A stretch of 64,000 nucleotides of DNA from Gammaproteobacteria bacterium (lineage in GTDB: Bacteria; Pseudomonadota; Gammaproteobacteria; Pseudomonadales; Cellvibrionaceae), in contig JAGKWO010000008.1 of the NCBI GenBank assembly GCA_021151835.1, forward strand, positions 133,638 through 197,637, read 5' to 3'. A model generated the notes under the pieces. That model did not search any database, had not been told where the DNA came from, and saw only the letters and a list, made by a program, of their open reading frames with translations. Made by a program: the position numbers and the translations under genes. This document shows positions 26,371-35,530 of the stretch, piece after piece (positions within the stretch are counted from its first letter, which is position 1; each line of letters starts with the position of its first letter).

Positions 26371-28551
26371 ATGGCCGCGTTTAGTCTGGGTAACCTGTTT
26401 TCCCGCCGGGTATTCTGGCGCTTGTTCAAATGGCTGGTGGTAATTGCCATTTTTATGTTTATCAGCCTCGGGATTGGCAAACTCTACCAGGGTTGGGATG
26501 ACGACCCCGACCGCGGGGCTGTCGCTATTGAAAATGGCGCATTTGGCGAAAATTATTCCACCCCGATATACCTCGACCAGGGCTGGGATGCCAACGATAG
26601 CCTCTGGTATTACAACACCACCCAGGGGTCGGCCCTGCTTCCCTACGATTTTTTTATCGCGCTTGAACAATCCGACTCCAGCGAATTTTTCCGCGCTAAC
26701 AGCCTGATCGATAAATATCGTTACCTGCCGCAAAAGCCGACGTTTTTCAATCCCGATGGTTTGCCCCTGGGCTTCGTAAAAGAAACCTACAAAGGTAACG
26801 ATTACGTCGGTTTAACCTGTGCCGCGTGCCATACCGGACAAGTAAATTACAAAGGCAATGCGTTGCGGATCGATGGCGGATCGTCGATGGCGGACATGGT
26901 GGGTTTCCTGGTGGATCTGGAAAAAAGCATGGCGGCGACCCTGGAGAACAGCGATAAAAACCAGCGCTTTGTAACGCGCGTGCTTGAGTTGAATAATGGC
27001 TACTCCAATGCGGATGAGGTGCGCGCTGACCTCAAGCGCTGGGCGCGCAAAATCCGCCTTTACAACACTATCAACCACTCCAATGTGGAATACGGCTTTG
27101 CGCGGCTGGATGCATTTGGCCGTATTTATAACCGCGTTCTGGAGCATGTCATCAGCCGCGATCAATTGCGCGATGTGCTGCTGGGCATGACCCGGGCCAA
27201 TGACAATGACGCTGACTTATTAACCGAAGCGCAAGTCGACAAGGTTCTGGATGGCATCAGTGAAACCATCATTGGCGACCTGCAATTCGCGCAAATTATT
27301 GATCGGTTAATGTCGGGCAAAGAGGGTTACCCCGGGCTGCATCTCGACGATATGAAGCGGATCAAAGCGCAGATTTTCAATGAGCCCAATGCACCGGTCA
27401 GCTATCCATTCCTGTGGGATATCGTGCAATCCGATTACGTGCAATGGAACGGCCTGGCGAGCAACGCCGGGGTCGGGCCGCTCGGGCGCAATACCGGGGA
27501 GGTGATCGGGGTGTTTGGTATCCTCGATTGGACCGCACATAAACGCGGCTGGAGTTTGTCTTCGCTGTTAACCGGCCAGCGCGGCAAGAGTTATCAAATC
27601 GATTTCACTTCATCAATCGACCTGGTGAATTTATCGCGCCTCGAATCCCATTTAAAAAGTTTAACCTCGCCGGTGTGGCCGACGATTGATACCGGTACCA
27701 ATAACCCCGAACAGAAAAAAGCCAATGAAGTATTTGGCAAGTTTCCCGAGTGGCAAATTGATGGAACCAAAATTCGCCGCGGCCGTCAGTTGTATGCACA
27801 ATACTGCGAGGCGTGCCACGAGGTGATTGATCGCACCGACTGGAACCGGATTGTGGTGGCGACTATGGCGAATATCAATTTGATGGGTACTGACCGCGCC
27901 ATGGCGGAGAACAGTGTGAATTACACCGGTTACTCAGGCAACTTTAACAATACCTATCAAAGTGAAAGTGTGGGGGCACTGGTGATCAAGGATCGCGCGC
28001 CGGTTGTGCAAATCCTGACGGCGGCGACCATGGGCGAAGTGGCGACTGAACCGGATCCGGATAAATGGTGGCCGCGGCGTGTGCTGGATTGGATTTATAT
28101 GCTGGGAAAATCCTTCTTTGATAATGAAATCAAAGCCAGTGTAAAATCCGGCGACTACTGGATCGATACTACCGCAGCGCCCTACAATTCATTGCTTGCG
28201 TATAAAGCGCGCCCGTTAAATGGTATCTGGGCTACAGCGCCTTATTTGCATAACGGTTCGGTGCCGAGTATTTATGATTTACTGTTGCCGCTAAAACGCG
28301 AGGGCGATCCGGACGATGGTGAATATCGCCGGACTGAATTTAAAGTTGGCAGCCGTGAATTTGATCCGGAAAAAATCGGCTTTCGCGCCGAGGGTTATGA
28401 CGGATTTACGTTTAGCGCAACCAAACGCGGTGACTTTAATACCGGCCATGAATATGGCACTGTCCACGCACCGGCAATCAAAGGCATCAAGCTGGCGCCA
28501 TTGACCGACAAAGAGCGCAAGGAATTAGTGGAGTACATTAAAACGCTGTAA
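26371..28551 (+). CDS. membrane-anchored di-heme cytochrome c, RoxA/RoxB-like
   Basis: 726 residues. One N-terminal membrane helix (about 12-38), then a periplasmic part with two c-type heme sites: CAACH at 150-154 and CEACH at 479-483. The spacing, the length near 700 and the early motif SLWYYNTTQGSALLPYDFF resemble the rubber oxygenase RoxA group and large relatives of the bacterial cytochrome c peroxidase/MauG superfamily. Polyisoprene cleavage is one possibility; a peroxidase role is another. The gene stands alone, with a hairpin 110 bases after its stop. Preceded by aggag 10 bases before the ATG. Confidence 0.82.
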   Translation: MAAFSLGNLFSRRVFWRLFKWLVVIAIFMFISLGIGKLYQGWDDDPDRGAVAIENGAFGENYSTPIYLDQGWDANDSLWYYNTTQGSALLPYDFFIALEQSDSSEFFRANSLIDKYRYLPQKPTFFNPDGLPLGFVKETYKGNDYVGLTCAACHTGQVNYKGNALRIDGGSSMADMVGFLVDLEKSMAATLENSDKNQRFVTRVLELNNGYSNADEVRADLKRWARKIRLYNTINHSNVEYGFARLDAFGRIYNRVLEHVISRDQLRDVLLGMTRANDNDADLLTEAQVDKVLDGISETIIGDLQFAQIIDRLMSGKEGYPGLHLDDMKRIKAQIFNEPNAPVSYPFLWDIVQSDYVQWNGLASNAGVGPLGRNTGEVIGVFGILDWTAHKRGWSLSSLLTGQRGKSYQIDFTSSIDLVNLSRLESHLKSLTSPVWPTIDTGTNNPEQKKANEVFGKFPEWQIDGTKIRRGRQLYAQYCEACHEVIDRTDWNRIVVATMANINLMGTDRAMAENSVNYTGYSGNFNNTYQSESVGALVIKDRAPVVQILTAATMGEVATEPDPDKWWPRRVLDWIYMLGKSFFDNEIKASVKSGDYWIDTTAAPYNSLLAYKARPLNGIWATAPYLHNGSVPSIYDLLLPLKREGDPDDGEYRRTEFKVGSREFDPEKIGFRAEGYDGFTFSATKRGDFNTGHEYGTVHAPAIKGIKLAPLTDKERKELVEYIKTL

Positions 28552-28659
28552 AACAACTTCAACTTCCATTAAGGTTCGGATTGTTATGGTCCGCCCGTAC
28601 ACGTTGTCTTGTTAATACAGCCAATGCAAGTAAAGGCCAATCATAGTTAAAGGAAAGAT

Positions 28660-28705
28660 AACGCCATCGTTTCAGCATGATGATTATGTATGAAACGATG
28701 GCGTT
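28660..28705. terminator. Long perfect inverted repeat, probable terminator
   Basis: 15-base perfect stem (28660-28674 with 28691-28705) around a 16-base loop, followed by T-rich sequence. The loop is unusually large for a terminator, so an operator or regulatory hairpin is also possible. It sits between the cytochrome gene and the serine hydrolase gene. Confidence 0.6.
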
Positions 28706-28778
28706 TGCTTTTGCATAATTTTTTGCTGCAGACGCGTTACGTTTTTCCCACTGTGATTTAACAATTATTAGACTGGTG

Positions 28779-30407
28779 ATGCCCGTTATCCTGATGCAAC
28801 GACTGACAACCACATTTCTGGCGGGCCTGACAAGTGCTTTACTGGTTTCCATTATTGCGCCGGCTATGGCGAATAGTGAGAAACGGGTAACTGTGCCAAT
28901 TGCCTTACCCTTCCAGCAGCAAGCCAGTAGCGAGGCCTCCTCATCCCCAGCGGCTCCTCCGCCAGGTTTGCAAACCACACCCTTTACCCAAACACTGGTG
29001 GCCTCTTCGGCACCGGGCCTGCACCTGGCACAACCGGTTGTAACCGCCGCCTCTTCAGTGGCTGTGAGTGTACCGGCAGTGGTGGCAGCACCGGTGATTG
29101 CAGTGACTGCATCATCCACGGCGGCGAGTTCCGTGGGCGTCAACCCGGTACAGTCCACAGCAATAGTGTCAGCACCGGAGCCGGTACCGGCGCAATCCGA
29201 CGCGCAGCAAAACCAGGACCCCGATACTCAAATCAAGGATGAAACCCCGGCCGCCAATGTTCCTCTGGTGACGACTGCACCTATCAATGCACCGCGTTAT
29301 CCCGCTGGTCACCCGGAAGCGTTTGTGGCGGAGTTTGAAGATTATGTCGCTAAAAAAGTAGCGCCATTTGTGCCCGGCGTGGCGATAGTGGTGATTTCTG
29401 GCGGGCAGGTGAAATCATTACAGGGATACGGTGTACGTCGCGCCGGAACGCGCGAAACATTAACGCCGGATACGGTATTCCGCCTCGCGTCCCTGTCCAA
29501 ATCCTTTGCCGCAACGGCGGCCAGTGAGTTGGTCAACGAGGGCAAAATTTCCTGGGATACCACCGTCACCTCGGTGTTGCCGGATGTCGCGTTTAAAAAT
29601 GCCCGCTACGGCAAACAACTTACATTCCGCAATATCTTGTCCCAGGCGTCCGGGTTGCCACGCCATACCTACAGCCACTTTATCGACGAAAACATGAGTT
29701 TTACCGAAATAGTGCGGCGCCTGCGCTATGTGAATTTTGCCTGTGCCCCGGGTAAGTGCTATGCCTACCAGAATGTCAGCTACAGCCTGGCAGGTGAGAT
29801 GATTAAAAAGAAATCCGGGATGAGTTTTGAAAAATATGTTGAGAAAAATGTATTTGATCCGCTCGGCATGCGCACAGCTTCGTACGGCCTGAATAGCTAC
29901 AACGCGTCCCCCAATCGCGCCGCGCCGCATATTTCCAACGGCAAGCGCTGGATTCCCACAGCGGTCACACCCAACTGGTATCGCGTAGCACCGGCTGCCG
30001 GGGTGAATGCAAGTATTGTGGACATGTCCAAGTTCCTGCTCGGGCAGATGGGTAAGCGTCCGGAAGCCTTACCGCCAGCAGTGCTCAACCCCATCCAGTC
30101 GCGCATAACCAAAAATACGCCGGCGCAAAACTACTATGGTGAGCGCAAGGCCGTGGGTAACACGGCGTATGGCATGGGCTGGCGAGTATTCGATTACGGG
30201 CGCTATAAAAACTTTGTGCATCACGGGGGCCACGTTAAAGGCTTCCGTACCGAGATGGTATTCAACCGCGATTTGCAAATCGGTATGGTGTTCCTTACCA
30301 ATTCCGAGAGCCGCTTTGCCAAGGACATCATCTTCAAATTCCTTGATATGTACGAACAAAGCCATCACCCTGTGCCCAAATCCAGGAAAATAGCCAAAAA
30401 GCAGTAG
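28779..30407 (+). CDS. exported serine hydrolase, beta-lactamase class C / S12 type
   Basis: About 542 residues; GTG at 28776, ATG at 28779 or ATG at 28794 could start it, and a signal peptide ending APAMA is present. Residues about 45-165 form an Ala/Val/Pro/Ser-rich linker. The catalytic domain has S-L-S-K (Ser238, Lys241), Y-Q-N (Tyr330) and H-G-G (from His482), the full S12 set. D-Ala peptidase, peptide hydrolase or esterase activity are all possible; resistance should not be assumed. A CPBP-type membrane protein gene begins 23 bases after its stop, so the two are likely co-expressed. Confidence 0.9.
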   Translation: MPVILMQRLTTTFLAGLTSALLVSIIAPAMANSEKRVTVPIALPFQQQASSEASSSPAAPPPGLQTTPFTQTLVASSAPGLHLAQPVVTAASSVAVSVPAVVAAPVIAVTASSTAASSVGVNPVQSTAIVSAPEPVPAQSDAQQNQDPDTQIKDETPAANVPLVTTAPINAPRYPAGHPEAFVAEFEDYVAKKVAPFVPGVAIVVISGGQVKSLQGYGVRRAGTRETLTPDTVFRLASLSKSFAATAASELVNEGKISWDTTVTSVLPDVAFKNARYGKQLTFRNILSQASGLPRHTYSHFIDENMSFTEIVRRLRYVNFACAPGKCYAYQNVSYSLAGEMIKKKSGMSFEKYVEKNVFDPLGMRTASYGLNSYNASPNRAAPHISNGKRWIPTAVTPNWYRVAPAAGVNASIVDMSKFLLGQMGKRPEALPPAVLNPIQSRITKNTPAQNYYGERKAVGNTAYGMGWRVFDYGRYKNFVHHGGHVKGFRTEMVFNRDLQIGMVFLTNSESRFAKDIIFKFLDMYEQSHHPVPKSRKIAKKQ

Positions 30408-30429
30408 TCCCATAACGCAGAATATACCC

Positions 30430-31260
30430 ATGAAACGTGCCGCCTTGCATCCGCGCCAGATACTGCGCGCCCTCGATCAAATTGATGCAACGGCACCTTC
30501 CTGGCAATTGTCGCGCCCGCAGGCGTTGCGCCGGGTATTCGTTGTACTGGCAACCGTGTCAGTCAGTTTGCTGATCCTCCATTACGGTAAATTCTCCACC
30601 AACCTCCACAGCCTCTTGCAATGGTTGGGCGACTGGCGCGGCGTTAATTACCTGCAACAACTGCAAGATGCCGGCTGGCTGGAGCTGGGCGGTTACATCT
30701 GGTGGACTGGCTGCCATTTGCTGACTTTTATAGTGCTGCCCTGGCTGGTTATCCGTTTTATGTTGCGGGAACGCATCGCCGATTTTGGCTGGCGCTGGAA
30801 CCAGGCAGGTGAGCACTGGCGCGGTTACCTGTTATTACTCAGTCCGATCCTGGTGTTTGTGGTCCTGGTTAGCATGGGCGAGGACTTTGTCGAACACTAT
30901 CCCTTTTATCGCTACGCCGGGCGCAGTTGGCTGGATTTGCTGTTGTGGGAATTGTTGTACCTGAGCCAATTTGTGTTCCTGGAATTTTTCTTCCGTGGTT
31001 TTATGCTCAATGCGTTGCGCCCGGCGATAGGGGCCAATGCCATCTGGGTGATGTGTGTTCCCTATCTGATGATCCATTTCCCCAAACTCTGGCTGGAGGC
31101 CACCGGCGCCATTTTGTTTGGGTTGTTCCTCGGGATCCTGGCGTTGCAATCGCGTTCTATCTGGGGCGGTGTATTGGTGCACGCCGGCGTCGCATTGAGC
31201 ATGGATATCGCGGCTTTAATGCGCAAAGGGCAAATCCCTGGATCATTTTTTCCTTTCTAG
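30430..31260 (+). CDS. CPBP-family membrane protein (Rce1/Abi-like putative protease)
   Basis: 276 residues with about seven membrane helices. The CPBP region has LEFFFRGFML (the E-x-x-x-R motif with only one of the usual two Glu), YLMIHF (His motif 2) and VLVHAGVAL (motif with His). The family includes intramembrane glutamic proteases and immunity-type proteins. The single Glu may reduce activity. Translationally close to the upstream serine hydrolase. Confidence 0.8.
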   Translation: MKRAALHPRQILRALDQIDATAPSWQLSRPQALRRVFVVLATVSVSLLILHYGKFSTNLHSLLQWLGDWRGVNYLQQLQDAGWLELGGYIWWTGCHLLTFIVLPWLVIRFMLRERIADFGWRWNQAGEHWRGYLLLLSPILVFVVLVSMGEDFVEHYPFYRYAGRSWLDLLLWELLYLSQFVFLEFFFRGFMLNALRPAIGANAIWVMCVPYLMIHFPKLWLEATGAILFGLFLGILALQSRSIWGGVLVHAGVALSMDIAALMRKGQIPGSFFPF

Positions 31261-31456
31261 CCTGCTGTTTATACCTGTCTGCTACATGGCGCACAGATAG
31301 TCTTTTCGCTCTCCAATAAAATCAATCACTTGTCGCTTAAATTTTCTTTTTGTGCTTTTTTGGCATTGAAGTTGCCGAAGAAACGTGACTTGAATCACTT
31401 TTTTTCGATGCTAGAGTCAAGTTACTAAAGACCCTGCCTGCGGGGAGGAAGGGGAA

Positions 31457-31804
31457 ATGAACCAGTCAACATTAGCAGTAAGCCTCCGGCTTGCAGGGGC
31501 GGCGTTTACCCTTGTTTTGGCGATGAACTGCCAGGCATTGCTGGTGGATTGCAGTAGCATCCCGGGCCTTGATCGCAAACTCCAGCGCGAATGCGTAATA
31601 GCTGATAACTCCCCGTTTTCATTCAGCCCAGCCACTACCGCGGCGATGGATAAAGCGCCTCCCCTGCTATCAATGCACGCGGGTTTTCAGCTGAGTTCAC
31701 CCCGGGTTGCCAGCACAGTGCCTGACTCCCTCGCATTGATGGTATTTTTCGCCGGGCTGCTGGGGGTGATACTGATTCGCGCCAAAAGCTGTAATAGCAA
31801 ATAA
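31457..31804 (+). CDS. small exported protein with C-terminal anchor, sorting-signal-like
   Basis: 115 residues, with an excellent ribosome site (ggggaggaaggggaa) before the ATG. N-terminal signal (RLAGAAFTLVLAMNCQA), a short exported part with two Cys, and a C-terminal block VPDSLALMVFFAGLLGVIL followed by R-A-K. That tripartite tail (V-P-D, hydrophobic helix, basic residues) is reminiscent of PEP-CTERM or related sorting signals. No function known and no exosortase gene in the window. Confidence 0.6.
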   Translation: MNQSTLAVSLRLAGAAFTLVLAMNCQALLVDCSSIPGLDRKLQRECVIADNSPFSFSPATTAAMDKAPPLLSMHAGFQLSSPRVASTVPDSLALMVFFAGLLGVILIRAKSCNSK

Positions 31805-32281
31805 TTAGTAGTCCCGTTTGTTGCAACAATTACCCCAGTGTTCAAAGGGATGGTTGGCCGAATCCAGGGGGCGGTGTACAAACGGAATATGCCGCTGGTT
31901 GCCCTCCAGATTGATCTGCTCATAGATAAACTCATCGTCAAACCCTGCCGCTGCTGCCTGTTCGCGGCTTGCGGCAAAATACACGGCTTTGGGCCGTGCC
32001 CAGAAAATCGCACCCAAACACATGGGGCAAGGTTCGCAACTGCTGTAAATCTCGCAACCTTCCAATTGGAAACTGCCTAATCGTTGGCACGCGTTACGAA
32101 TAGCGACCACCTCTGCATGCGCGCTGGGGTCATTGGTACTGGTGACCTCGTTGCAGCCTTCCGCAATCACCACGCCGTTTTTCACTACCAGTGCCGCAAA
32201 CGGGCCGCCCTTACCGTTACTGGCTTGCGCGCAGGCCAGGTCGATACAGCGTTGCAGCCATTGTTGCTGGATCTCATTCAT
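31805..32281 (-). CDS. nucleoside/guanine deaminase family protein
   Basis: 158-residue zinc deaminase of the cytidine deaminase-like superfamily, closest in pattern to guanine deaminase GuaD. Zn site: SAHAEVVAIRNAC (His-Ala-Glu) and CEPCPMCLGA (P-C-x-x-C). N-terminal GPFAALVVKNGVVIAEG is typical. The C-terminus is Cys/His-rich. Its stop codon abuts that of the convergent small exported protein, with no room for a separate terminator. Confidence 0.9.
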   Translation of the reverse strand: MNEIQQQWLQRCIDLACAQASNGKGGPFAALVVKNGVVIAEGCNEVTSTNDPSAHAEVVAIRNACQRLGSFQLEGCEIYSSCEPCPMCLGAIFWARPKAVYFAASREQAAAAGFDDEFIYEQINLEGNQRHIPFVHRPLDSANHPFEHWGNCCNKRDY

Positions 32282-32470
32282 AGCGATTACTCCACTGCTA
32301 TCGCATTACCGTTATCTGATATGCACCAGCATAACGCCTGGCTCGCCATTTCAGGAACAGGAACGCAGCCCCGCATAAAACAAAGGTAGCGATATGTATA
32401 TCTAAACAGTAAAATCGCCAGCATTTCCTGTTAATGATTTTGCGGGCGCCGCGCCCGCCGGCCTGATGTT

Positions 32471-34681
32471 ATGGATGTTTCCCTGCTGCTCGACAACCTC
32501 AATGATGCCCAGCGCGACGCGGTTTCCGCCCCCGCTACCAACCAGTTGATCCTGGCCGGTGCCGGCAGTGGTAAAACCCGGGTGCTGGTGCATCGTATTG
32601 CCTGGTTAATCCAGGTGGAACGAGTGTCGCCCTATTCGATTATGGCGGTAACCTTCACCAACAAAGCCGCGCGCGAAATGCGCAGTCGCCTGGATGAACT
32701 CTTTCACCAGAACAATCAACACATCAATAGCCGCGCCATGTGGGTCGGCACTTTCCACGGTCTCGCCCATCGTTTGTTAAAAGCGCATTGGCAGGATGCA
32801 AACCTGCCACAGAATTTCCAGATTCTGGACAGCGACGACCAATTGCGGTTAATCAAACGTGTGTACCAGGCGCTCAACCTGGATGAAAACAAATGGCCGC
32901 ATAAACAGGCGCAGTGGTACATCAACGAACAAAAAGATGAAGGCCTGCGCCCGCAACATATCCAGGATACCGGTGATCCTTTTGTCCGCACCATGTTGCA
33001 AATTTATCGCGCTTACGAAGCCGATTGCCAGCGCGGTGGCATGGTGGATTTCGCCGAAATTTTATTGCGCGCCCACGAACTCTGGCTCAACAAACCGCAC
33101 ATTCTTGAACATTATCGCCAGCGTTTCCCCTTCATTCTGGTCGACGAATTCCAGGACACCAACAGTGTGCAATATGCATGGTTGCGCGTGCTTGCCGGTA
33201 AAGAAAGTTGTGTAACGGCAGTCGGCGATGACGACCAATCCATTTACGGTTGGCGCGGTGCAAAAATTGAAAATATCCAACGCTTCTCGCAGGATTTTGC
33301 CGGCACCCAAATTTATCGCCTCGAACAAAATTACCGTTCCACCGGCAATATTTTGCAAGCCGCCAACGCGGTGATCAAACACAATGCCGGTCGCCTGGGT
33401 AAAGAACTATGGACTCAAGGTGATAAAGGCGAAGCCATTTCCCTTTACGCGGCTTACAACGAACAGGATGAAGCGCGTTTTATTGTCGAGCGTATTCAAA
33501 GTTGGTTAAAGCAAGGAAATAAACGCGATTCAGTAGCGATCTTGTATCGCTCCAACGCCCAATCGCGGGTGCTTGAAGAGGCGTTATTGCGCGAAGCCAT
33601 TCCCTATCGTATTTACGGCGGCTTGCGCTTTTATGATCGCCTTGAAATTAAAAATGCCGTTGCCTACATGCGCCTTATCAGCAACCGTCACGACGATGCT
33701 GCATTTGAACGTGTTATCAATACACCGACGCGTGGCATCGGTGGAAAAACGGTTGATGATATTCGCCTGTTTGCGCGCGAACAGGGTTATTCGCTCTGGG
33801 CAGCAGCGGAAAAAATGCTTGCGCACAAAGTATTAACTGCCCGCGCCGGCAATGCGGTGCAAACATTTTTGAATTTGATTATCAAACTCGCCCGGGACGC
33901 TAATGAAATAAATGTAAATGGCGATGCACCCGCACTGGATGAAATTGCACGCATGGTGATTGAAGACACAGGCCTGTTGTTATTCCATCAAAATGAAAAA
34001 GGTGAGAAGGGCCAGGCGCGCGGGGAAAACTTACAAGAATTAATTACTGCATGTCGCGCGTTCGATGCAGAAGAAAGCGATGAAAACCTTACCCCGCTGC
34101 AACAATTTCTGGATACCGCTGCACTCGATGCCGGCGAAACCCAGGCCGATGAATTTGAAGAGGCGATTCAGCTGATGACGCTGCACTCAGCGAAAGGTCT
34201 GGAATTCCCGCTGGTATTCCTTGCCGGGGTCGAAGAAGGTTTATTCCCGCACAAAATGTCGGCAGATGATCCTGACCGTTTGGAAGAAGAGCGTCGCCTT
34301 TGTTACGTGGGCATCACCCGTGCGATGCAAAAATTATTTATCAGTTACGCCGAAACCCGGCGCTTGTACGGCAGTGAAACATTTAACGCCGTCTCGCGTT
34401 TTGTAAAAGAAATTCCAGCGGATTGCATTGAAGAAGTGCGCTTGAAAACGGCCGTCACTCGCCCGGTCAGCTTCCAGCGCACAGCAGCGCGTGAATCATT
34501 GAGTGACAGCGGCGAAGGCAGCGGCTTCCGCCTTGGCCAGCGCGTGAATCACGCCATATTTGGCGAAGGCGTTATCCTGCAATTTGAAGGCACCGGGCCG
34601 AATGCTGTGGTACAAGTTAAATTTGAAAAAATCGGTTCAAAGCGATTGGTAATGCAATACGCGAAGTTACAGGGACTGTAA
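32471..34681 (+). CDS. uvrD: DNA helicase II UvrD
   Basis: 3'-5' superfamily 1 helicase for nucleotide excision and mismatch repair, 736 residues. Walker A GAGSGKTRVLVHRI, motif Ia TFTNKAAREM, motif II VDEFQDTN, motif III GDDDQSIYGWRGA, motif IV QNYRST, motif V TLHSAKGLEF and motif VI VGITRAM. The C-terminal Tudor-like segment (RVNHAIFGEGVILQFEGTG) is typical of UvrD. Immediately upstream of the biosynthetic cluster, marking the left core-genome flank. Confidence 0.97.
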   Translation: MDVSLLLDNLNDAQRDAVSAPATNQLILAGAGSGKTRVLVHRIAWLIQVERVSPYSIMAVTFTNKAAREMRSRLDELFHQNNQHINSRAMWVGTFHGLAHRLLKAHWQDANLPQNFQILDSDDQLRLIKRVYQALNLDENKWPHKQAQWYINEQKDEGLRPQHIQDTGDPFVRTMLQIYRAYEADCQRGGMVDFAEILLRAHELWLNKPHILEHYRQRFPFILVDEFQDTNSVQYAWLRVLAGKESCVTAVGDDDQSIYGWRGAKIENIQRFSQDFAGTQIYRLEQNYRSTGNILQAANAVIKHNAGRLGKELWTQGDKGEAISLYAAYNEQDEARFIVERIQSWLKQGNKRDSVAILYRSNAQSRVLEEALLREAIPYRIYGGLRFYDRLEIKNAVAYMRLISNRHDDAAFERVINTPTRGIGGKTVDDIRLFAREQGYSLWAAAEKMLAHKVLTARAGNAVQTFLNLIIKLARDANEINVNGDAPALDEIARMVIEDTGLLLFHQNEKGEKGQARGENLQELITACRAFDAEESDENLTPLQQFLDTAALDAGETQADEFEEAIQLMTLHSAKGLEFPLVFLAGVEEGLFPHKMSADDPDRLEEERRLCYVGITRAMQKLFISYAETRRLYGSETFNAVSRFVKEIPADCIEEVRLKTAVTRPVSFQRTAARESLSDSGEGSGFRLGQRVNHAIFGEGVILQFEGTGPNAVVQVKFEKIGSKRLVMQYAKLQGL

Positions 34682-34688
34682 TTTCGCT

Positions 34689-34901
34689 GTGAGGCAACTC
34701 ACAACCTTCAATGATTTTATTGCCCGACTAGGTAGCTTGGTTGTCGTGCTATTGATATCTATATTCATCGCTAAAGTTTTTTGGCCCGATTCTCAAGCAC
34801 ACGCTAGTGTATTCACCGGGTTTGTATTTGTCTGCGTTATTAATTATTGTGAAAAACGTGAAAATAGATTGGTTAAAGCAAAGCGTAAAAAAACCAGGTA
34901 A
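34689..34901 (+). CDS. small putative membrane protein
   Basis: 70 residues from a GTG with no clear ribosome site, 7 bases after uvrD. Two hydrophobic stretches (about 14-30 and 42-53) then a Lys/Arg-rich tail. Not recognised; could be real or a chance frame. Confidence 0.35.
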   Translation: MRQLTTFNDFIARLGSLVVVLLISIFIAKVFWPDSQAHASVFTGFVFVCVINYCEKRENRLVKAKRKKTR

Positions 34902-35530
34902 CTACTTCCTGGATATATGAACAGCGTTGCGTTGCCAATTGAAAAATGAAGATAGTTCGTTTAAAGCCGCTTGCTTCCGAATTTATGCAAATTGCGCATG
35001 AATCAATTTCTGCACTAACGTACTACATTTTATTACTTTTCCGTTTTTCCTTTTTCCTCCGGTCGGGTGTAGCATTTCTCCTCTGGTTCAAGACCCCATG
35101 GTTGTTATGTGAAAAAGTCACAAAGTGCCTGGTATTTTTCGCATTGAACCCCATTGGTTTTCGGTAGATCATAGTCTCGTACGTTTCTTCCGCTGTAACA
35201 GGAGTTTATGGCGTTAGCTACTAGATACTCTAAGGAAAGTTTATTATGAACACTCATATCATTCCCCCCGCTTATATTATTTGTTTGCCATCCCTGTTTT
35301 ATCGACGAAACTTTTTATCCCCCAGGCATTGATTTGCCTTCAATAATTCCATTTATTTTGTGCGCTATTAATTCAGTTGCTGCTCAATCCGCGTATTGAG
35401 TTGGCCGGGTTTTACTGCGCGGAAAAAATTAAATTGATTTGGTAGCTGCTGCCAGGGTAGTGCTTTGCCCGAAAATCCGCTGTATCTCAAAGGAAACTGT
35501 TTTTAACCACCATTTTTAAGGAATTTGAAA
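34902..35530. other. AT-rich region upstream of the PKS-NRPS operon
   Basis: About 630 bases with lower GC than the flanks. Presumably holds the operon promoter and marks the left edge of the cluster. It contains a weak 73-codon frame (34946-35167) and a 28-codon frame with a good ribosome site (35246-35332), listed separately. No convincing operator palindrome found. Confidence 0.5.
35246..35332 (+). CDS. possible 28-residue leader peptide
   Basis: ATG preceded by taaggaaag at good spacing; reads MNTHIIPPAYIICLPSLFYR and ends RNFLSPRH. Located about 200 bases before the PKS gene. Could be an upstream regulatory ORF; coding is unproven. Confidence 0.25.
   Translation: MNTHIIPPAYIICLPSLFYRRNFLSPRH

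Noticed and set aside
28559..29158. 199-codon minus-strand Thr/Ala-rich frame
   Set aside because: Antisense to the Ala/Val/Ser linker of the serine hydrolase and runs through the inverted repeat.
34946..35167. 73-codon frame upstream of the PKS gene
   Set aside because: No ribosome site, hydrophobic runs come from AT-rich DNA, and it sits in a presumed promoter region.
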